Part shown: piece after piece, positions 58,450 through 64,000 of the stretch | How the letters are laid out: the number at the start of each line of letters is the position of its first letter | Numbering within the stretch: position 1 is the stretch's first letter | Origin: Thuidium tamariscinum | Taxonomy: Eukaryota; Streptophyta; Bryopsida; Hypnales; Thuidiaceae | Direction: 5' to 3' | NCBI GenBank assembly: GCA_947034885.2 | Contig: OX344754.2 | Span: forward strand, 24,425,369-24,489,368 | Length of the DNA stretch: 64,000 nt | Made by a program: the position numbers and the translations under genes | Notes under the pieces: generated by a model | Seen by the model: only the letters and a program-made list of their open reading frames with translations | Told to the model about the DNA's origin: nothing | Databases searched by the model: none

Positions 58450-61040
58450 GACCCAGTTGATGTCACTTGTCGTTGGCAAGAAGTTTAGGCAGGTAAGTTT
58501 TTTTGGGCTCAAGGGCATTTTGTTGATGGTAATCTAACATCTGTAGAGTGTCTTGCTTGTAGTGCCATCAACGGTAGGCCAAAGCTGATAGTGCCGAAGT
58601 TGGATTACTTGGATAACCTTGAAAAGCATGAAGGGTTAAGGGTGGTTGTAGTAGAGAATGCTAAGCATGGTGTATTGAAAGGTCAAGTTTATATTGACAA
58701 GGAGTGCATTCACTTGAAGAATGTGAGCTTTTTTGCATCAAGATGTCTGGATTTAGTTATTCAACAAGTTCATAGTGCTATGGCTGGTGAAAACTGTTGT
58801 AAAGGAGTACAATTTTCCTCTATCTTTTCAATTTTGCAAAATGGGCGTCCTAAACATTTGAAGGTAAAACACATGCCTAGAAAACATTGGTGTGAATCGT
58901 TTGGTTGGAAAATTGCCCAATATATACTTTTATCTATCCTAGCTACTCTTGTTGAGGCTATCCGTTCTGCTAGATTCATCTTAGTGACTGCTGATGAAAT
59001 TACAGGAGTGGATAATACATAGTGGTTATTAGTGCATGTATATGTTGTGAAGGACTTTGTTAGAGTCCCATTGTTACTTCATTTAGGACACATTACTCAA
59101 GGATGCATCTCTGATAACATCCTTAGTATGATAACAATTGCTTTGATGAATGAAGTTGGTATGTTTAAGGAAGAAATTGCTGGTAAGGTGGTGAGTTGTA
59201 GCTTTGATGGAGCTTCAGTTTTTCAAGGCAGCAAGACTGGTGTAACAACAATGTTGCAGCAAAGTTGGTCTTCATTTACCCTTGGAATGCATTGTTGTAG
59301 TCATCGCACTGATCGCACCAATATGGTAGTTCAAACCTTATCAACATATCCCTAGGAAATGAAATTATAGGTTATGATGTAGACTATCCACAAGTATTTC
59401 TCAAAAAATCCTAAGCGACATATTGAGTTAACCAAACTTACTGCCATTATGAAAACCAAGGGTAACAAGATATTAAAAAATGTGAAGACTAAATGGATAT
59501 CTATGTTGAGCCCTGCAAAGAGGATCATGGCCGAATATCACACACTAGTACTGAAGATGGGGCTTGACATGTCTACCGTTGATGCTACCAAGAGCAACTT
59601 TGACGTGCTCCGTGACTTTGGGAACTTACTATCCCTATCTTATATTCTTCCTCTCTTGTCCATTGTGCATTGTCTTATTAAGTTTTCTCAAAGTAGAGCT
59701 GTTTACATATGTAATTTTCTTGTTGTTGTGAAAGTTTGTCAATCTTAGTTGGCTACTTACTTCATTGATCCTACAACACAATTCAACAGAGATTTGTTTC
59801 CTGAGTTCTACTCCCTATTGGAATGCAGACATGAATCTATAACCATGCGGTGGCTAGAAAATGAGGATTCAACAGTTGTCCATCTTGTTTTTCAACTAGG
59901 TGATCATACTATTTTTGCTTAGTGCCAAGACAATGTCACGGGGCTGATGGTTTTTGTTACCCATGAGGCAATGAACCACTGTGAGGACACAATTAAAGCT
60001 TAAATGACTGGTAAGTTCTTCCACTTCTTTGTATAAGGAATTTGTATTTGCATTGTTCATTTTTTTTCATTTGCTAAATTTGTTAAACCTAATTAACTAC
60101 AAATTAAGGCACTATATAATTGTTGAATTGCTCCATTAATAAAATTGCTTAATTTGTGCACTAGTGAATTGTTGAATTGTTGCTCTACTAAAATTATTGA
60201 GTTTTTGGATTATTGAATTTTTAAGTTATTGCAATGCTGAATTTTTGAATTTTTGATCCACTAAAATTATTAAATTTTTGGATTAATGGATTTTTGAATT
60301 GTTCCTCTGCTGAAATTATTAAATTTTTGGTCTATTGAATTATTGCACTATTGAATTGGTGAGTTGTCATACTATGGAATTCCTAAATTGTTGCAATGAT
60401 TAATTAATATACTTGTTGAATTCACTTGAAGTAATCACTGAAATTGTGTTTTCAATTTTTGCAGAGATTGCACAATCTCTCATTGATGAGTTTGACACCC
60501 AATTTCCTTCTCACGAGATATTAAATGCTTTTGGGCGCAGAAGATACCTTTCCACACCATCTTGCAGTGTTGAAAAGACACTATACACGTTTTCAAACAA
60601 TATTTGGGCACAAAGGTGAAGGAGGTTTGATTGCCACCAACATCTTGAGCAGTGAAAATTTGGATCGTCAACAAGCACTTTTCAAAACTACCATGCAAAG
60701 CAATGTTGCTATTTCATGTACTCCACCTTTTGATGTCAATCCATTGACGAAGTTATGGAGGACTATCTCTTCATAACGGTTGCTCAAGGATTTAATTTCA
60801 AAATACATCTTACTAGCTGAGATAGGGACATGCTTTGTATTGGGGTCAGTTGAAGATGAGCATTGCTTTTCAAGCCTGAAGTTCTTGAAGTCAAGCTTAA
60901 GAAATAGTCTTGGTAAAAATTTGCCTATGGTAGTTCGGATGTATGGGCAAAAATACTTTACTCTTGAAACTTTTTCCTACAATGAAGCCATTCAAGTATG
61001 GAAAGAAGGTTCAACTCATGGACGATATGGAGATGCTTAG
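58450..61040 (+). pseudogene. Decayed hAT transposase (ZNF862/DUF4371-type)
   Basis: A BED-like zinc-finger region (FFWAQGHF then VECLACSAINGRPKL) starts near 58495. The transposase core follows: RFILVTADEITGVDNT, then VVSCSFDGASVFQGSKTGV and LGMHCCSHRTDRTNMVVQTL. The hAT C-terminal dimerisation block is VEDEHCFSSLKFLKSSLRN near 60855. In-frame stops include TAG near 58487, TAG at 59020, TAG at 59353, TAG near 59746 and TAA near 60001. The frame shifts near 60536. An intron, GTAAGT at 60011 to CAG at 60464, splices in phase. Inside it is an AT-rich array of degenerate AAAATTATTAAATTTTTGG units. hAT terminal repeats were not found. Such genes encode cut-and-paste transposases; this copy cannot be functional. 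Confidence 0.8.
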
Positions 61041-62993
61041 TTACTAAAGCTTCAATATCCTCAATTTCATTTGTTTGTAGTTCTAATGGGAATATTGTAC
61101 ATTTTCATGTCTTTAATTTTCCTGAGGCTAAATTACTTTATTTCCATAATGATTTTTGAATCATTGATCCATTCTAAGAGGGAGTTGGTTTAGTAGTTGG
61201 AGATTGGATATGGATAGAAGAAAGTAACAACTTCAACATCAGCACTTGAAAAATTCAAGGGCGTTTTTACACTAACCTTGTATGTTTGTGTAGGACACTC
61301 AATCTGCAATGGGCAGCTTGGGGGTTCAATTCCCCATTGAGTGACTTAGAATTATTCTAACATTTATCTAAAGCATTAATGTATTGTAAACTGCCTTTTT
61401 GCTTGCAATTTTGGAAATTGGCAAGTGAAAATTGCTTGCAAATTTCATCTTGTTTCAATTTTTGTTTTATTGCCACTATTAATAAAGTTTTGTATTTTGT
61501 TTCCATTGTGGAGTCATTTATAGTTTAAATTTTGCACACATTGAAGTTTAGCATGGTAACTAATAAAATAAACATTTAATGGAAATTAAATCTAAACAAA
61601 ACCAATTCATATAGCTGAAAATTATATTAAAAAACTAGAAAGTTGCCATTTATATCCCAATAAGTTGCCAGGCATGTAGCTGAAAGTTTCTATCCAAGGA
61701 AAAATTTGTAGATAAAATATTAAACTAAAAAAGAAAGGTTTGCAACTTACCCACTACAAAATTTAAGCTGGGTTGCAAAATTTTCTACCTACAACCGATG
61801 TTTCTAGCAAGTGCTTATAAAACTGGAAACTGAATTTGAGAGGGCTGGTTAGGCATACACAATGTGCTACATAAGTTAGTGACGGTGATGCAATTTTTGA
61901 GCTGAACCATTGAAAAAGTAAATGAAAACCTATTGCATCTTGGGAATCGCACAACAATAGATGCAGCTAGAGCACAATAAAATAAGAGGCTCAGAAAGCA
62001 ATCATGTAAGCGTTGATGTGACTTCTTAATGTACTTCCTAAGATGGAAATATTTTTAGTTTATTTTTCAGTCAAAGAAAAATAGATGAAGAATCTACCAC
62101 GAGTTGTTTCATATTTTTTGAAACATTATTGAATTAGTTATGAATTTTTGAACACAATCTGGTCTAGGTCCCTATTTGTGATCATAGGCCCTTGGAAACC
62201 CACCCATGTACAATTTGAAAAAAAACAGTCCTTGTTCAAAAACTAACAGTGCAACATGTGTAAAGTAATTGAAATGGTTTCCAAAATTATCCTTTTCTAA
62301 ATCTGAAATGAATGCTTGATTTAATCGTTATTTCAAATTTTTCAATACTTGTAAGAAGGTAGTTGAACAACAAATTCTAATTTTGAATTAAATTAGTAGA
62401 CACTTAGCCACTTAGTTAGGAATGAACCCAATGTGTTTCTTAAACCATCCATGGAAGAAGTAAAAACAAATCTCATCAAGCTCCATTATAATCCAAAGTT
62501 CACATGTCTATTTTGGAGCCCCTACTGGATGGTTGAAAAATGCCTGATCGCTTTTAGAACCCTGTCCTATACATGAGAATATGGAAGTGATGTTGTTATC
62601 AAGGCTTTCTTCAACCCTTAAGTGTCTAGATTCATCTCTAGAATTGATGACTTTAAGAAAATCACCGTAAAGAATGTTTGGAAGAATATTTGGAAAGTAA
62701 AATGCAAATAACAGTATTAGAATTTGAGTTTTAGATTCTATCCATACGTTTTGATTCACCAATGTTATCACCAAATTTTTTGTATAAATCTTGAAAGAAA
62801 AAAATTCAAAATTCTTCAAAAATTCAATTACAAGCACAATATTGGCACATTTTTTAGTACATTCTATTGGAATGGATTTCATGTGAGATTTTGTTGACCT
62901 CATGATTTTTTTTAAATGTCTTAGTTCTTTGATTCTATGACCTCATCTTTGCAATCCCTAATTTGAATTAGAGTAAATGAAATTTTGTCTTGG
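61041..62993. other. Gene-free stretch with a tRNA-like B-box hairpin and a dispersed repeat
   Basis: At 61296-61343, CACTCAAT pairs with ATTGAGTG around a T-arm-like hairpin whose loop region is GGTTCAATTCC, an exact Pol III B-box. The unit is only 48 nt, so it is not a complete tRNA; it may be a SINE or tRNA remnant. The block 62035-62210 is a second copy of 21420-21610, sharing GTTTCATATTTTTTGAA and ATTATTGAATTAGTTATGAA. Nothing else is supported. Confidence 0.4.
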
Positions 62994-63929
62994 TTAACTC
63001 CTAAAAGCCCACTGTTCCCTTATGGGACAATTTGGAGTTTGAACAGGTTTCGATGACTTCAAATTTTAAGGAAATTTTTTGAAACTTTCTTATAAGATAG
63101 TTAAATTTCTTAGCTTTGTGGGAATATAATTTTTTTTCATTTCAATTAGTACCTAGGAGCAAAAGTTATACTACATGAAGCCCAAATTTTAACTTGGCAG
63201 ATCAAAAAATTAATCTACAAGAAAATTTGAAATTAAAATTAAATTTTTTTATCTTATATATTATATTTTTGTTTATGTGTGAACCTTTGGTTCATCCCAT
63301 TCAGATTAGTTATGTGAAAGTTATGAACAATCTTGTTTTTCAGGCAGTTTGAGTATCTTCTTGAAAAAATAACTTATAGTATTCATTTCAGTAAATGAAA
63401 TTTTCACATTTAAGAAAAAAAATTCTTTATAAGGTTAAATTTTATTGCTAGAAAAATCTCACCTTTGGGATTATTGTATTTCAATTCCATCTTAGAGCTA
63501 TTAACAATTTAATTTTTCTTTCAATCTTGGACCTACCTCTACTTAATAATTTTTTAAGGAATGCAAAATCAAAATTTTTTTCTTAAATTTTTTTTCCTAG
63601 ACTTTCAACTCAATTCTTAAGCACATAAAATTTTTAATTCAAAGTTTACAGTGCAAAAAAAATTCAACAAGTGGCCATTAAAGTCATCTAAAATTATAAG
63701 ACAGTGTTTAAGAAAATTATATTTTCCAACTTTGAATGCTCATATCTTCCTATCTATACGGTCAAAATTCATGAAATTTTTACCACATGATTTCAAATCC
63801 ATGAAGTACAAGATCCTATGGTAAGATTCTATTCGAACACTTCTTTTTTGTTCTTTTGGATGAACGCAACAAAATGGCAGTTTTGAGTGGTTTGTGAAAA
63901 TAAAATGGCCTTGGGCCTTTAGGGGTTAA
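62994..63929. mobile_element. TTAA-flanked non-autonomous element, piggyBac-like (copy 5)
   Basis: A 928-bp unit (62998-63925) lies between TTAA at 62994-62997 and TTAA at 63926-63929. The ends CTCCTAAAAGCCCA and, in inverse, CCCCTAAAGGCCCA differ at two positions. The length and right-hand interior resemble the 921-bp copy at 31.2 kb, though overall divergence is high. No transposase frame. Confidence 0.75.
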
Positions 63930-64000
63930 CCACTTGACATACTTATAGTCTTCTAAATTTGTAATTTGAGAGAAATATGTTTGGTGGGGTACCAATCAAA

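Noticed and set aside
61750-61765. CACTACAAAA as another CACTA terminus
   Set aside because: No inverse partner TTTTGTAGTG at a sensible distance and no subterminal array.

Overview
The window is nuclear DNA from a streptophyte plant. It is AT-rich and gene-poor, with canonical GT-AG spliced genes whose best family matches are plant proteins. A pseudogene (32.5-37.5 kb) belongs to an uncharacterised transposase-like family that I associate with mosses, liverworts and ferns. Together with the compact introns, this makes a non-seed land plant the best guess, but the species cannot be fixed from the sequence.

Layout. 1-2003 (minus): 5' part of an APC7 gene (anaphase-promoting complex subunit, TPR protein), leaving the window at coordinate 1; eight exons were resolved. 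2.0-6.3 kb: gene-free AT-rich DNA with one Stowaway-like end. 6345 to about 15.8 kb (minus): a large many-exon gene for a GMI1/SMCHD1-type protein (GHKL ATPase-like region, beta-sandwich repeats, SMC hinge), the family that also includes the RNA-directed DNA methylation factor DMS3. 16.4 kb: a G-quadruplex-type G-run. 16.9-28 kb: no gene, but many small inverted-repeat elements. 28388-29703 (plus): a complete three-exon gene for a 237-residue plastid-targeted membrane protein resembling EMB1273. 31.2-32.1 kb: another TTAA-flanked element. 32.5-37.5 kb (minus): the transposase-like pseudogene, split by a 1,889-bp non-autonomous CACTA element carrying a GC-rich 21-bp minisatellite. 37.8-38.76 kb: a 70-bp tandem array with a palindromic core. 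39.4-55.3 kb: two very diverged, same-orientation copies of a roughly 4-kb repeat with LTR-like TATA motifs. 55.56-57.02 kb: a nested terminal-inverted-repeat element. 58.4-61.04 kb (plus): a decayed hAT transposase gene. 63.0-63.93 kb: a last TTAA-flanked element.

The three host genes are a cell-cycle ubiquitin-ligase subunit, a chromosome-structure protein and a plastid protein. They show no operon-like relation and are separated by transposon debris. The most notable non-genic signal is a family of elements bounded exactly by TTAA, with termini beginning CCC or CTCC. This is the signature of piggyBac transposition, which to my knowledge is rarely reported in land plants. Exon limits come from reading splice sites and family similarity by eye; no search was run.
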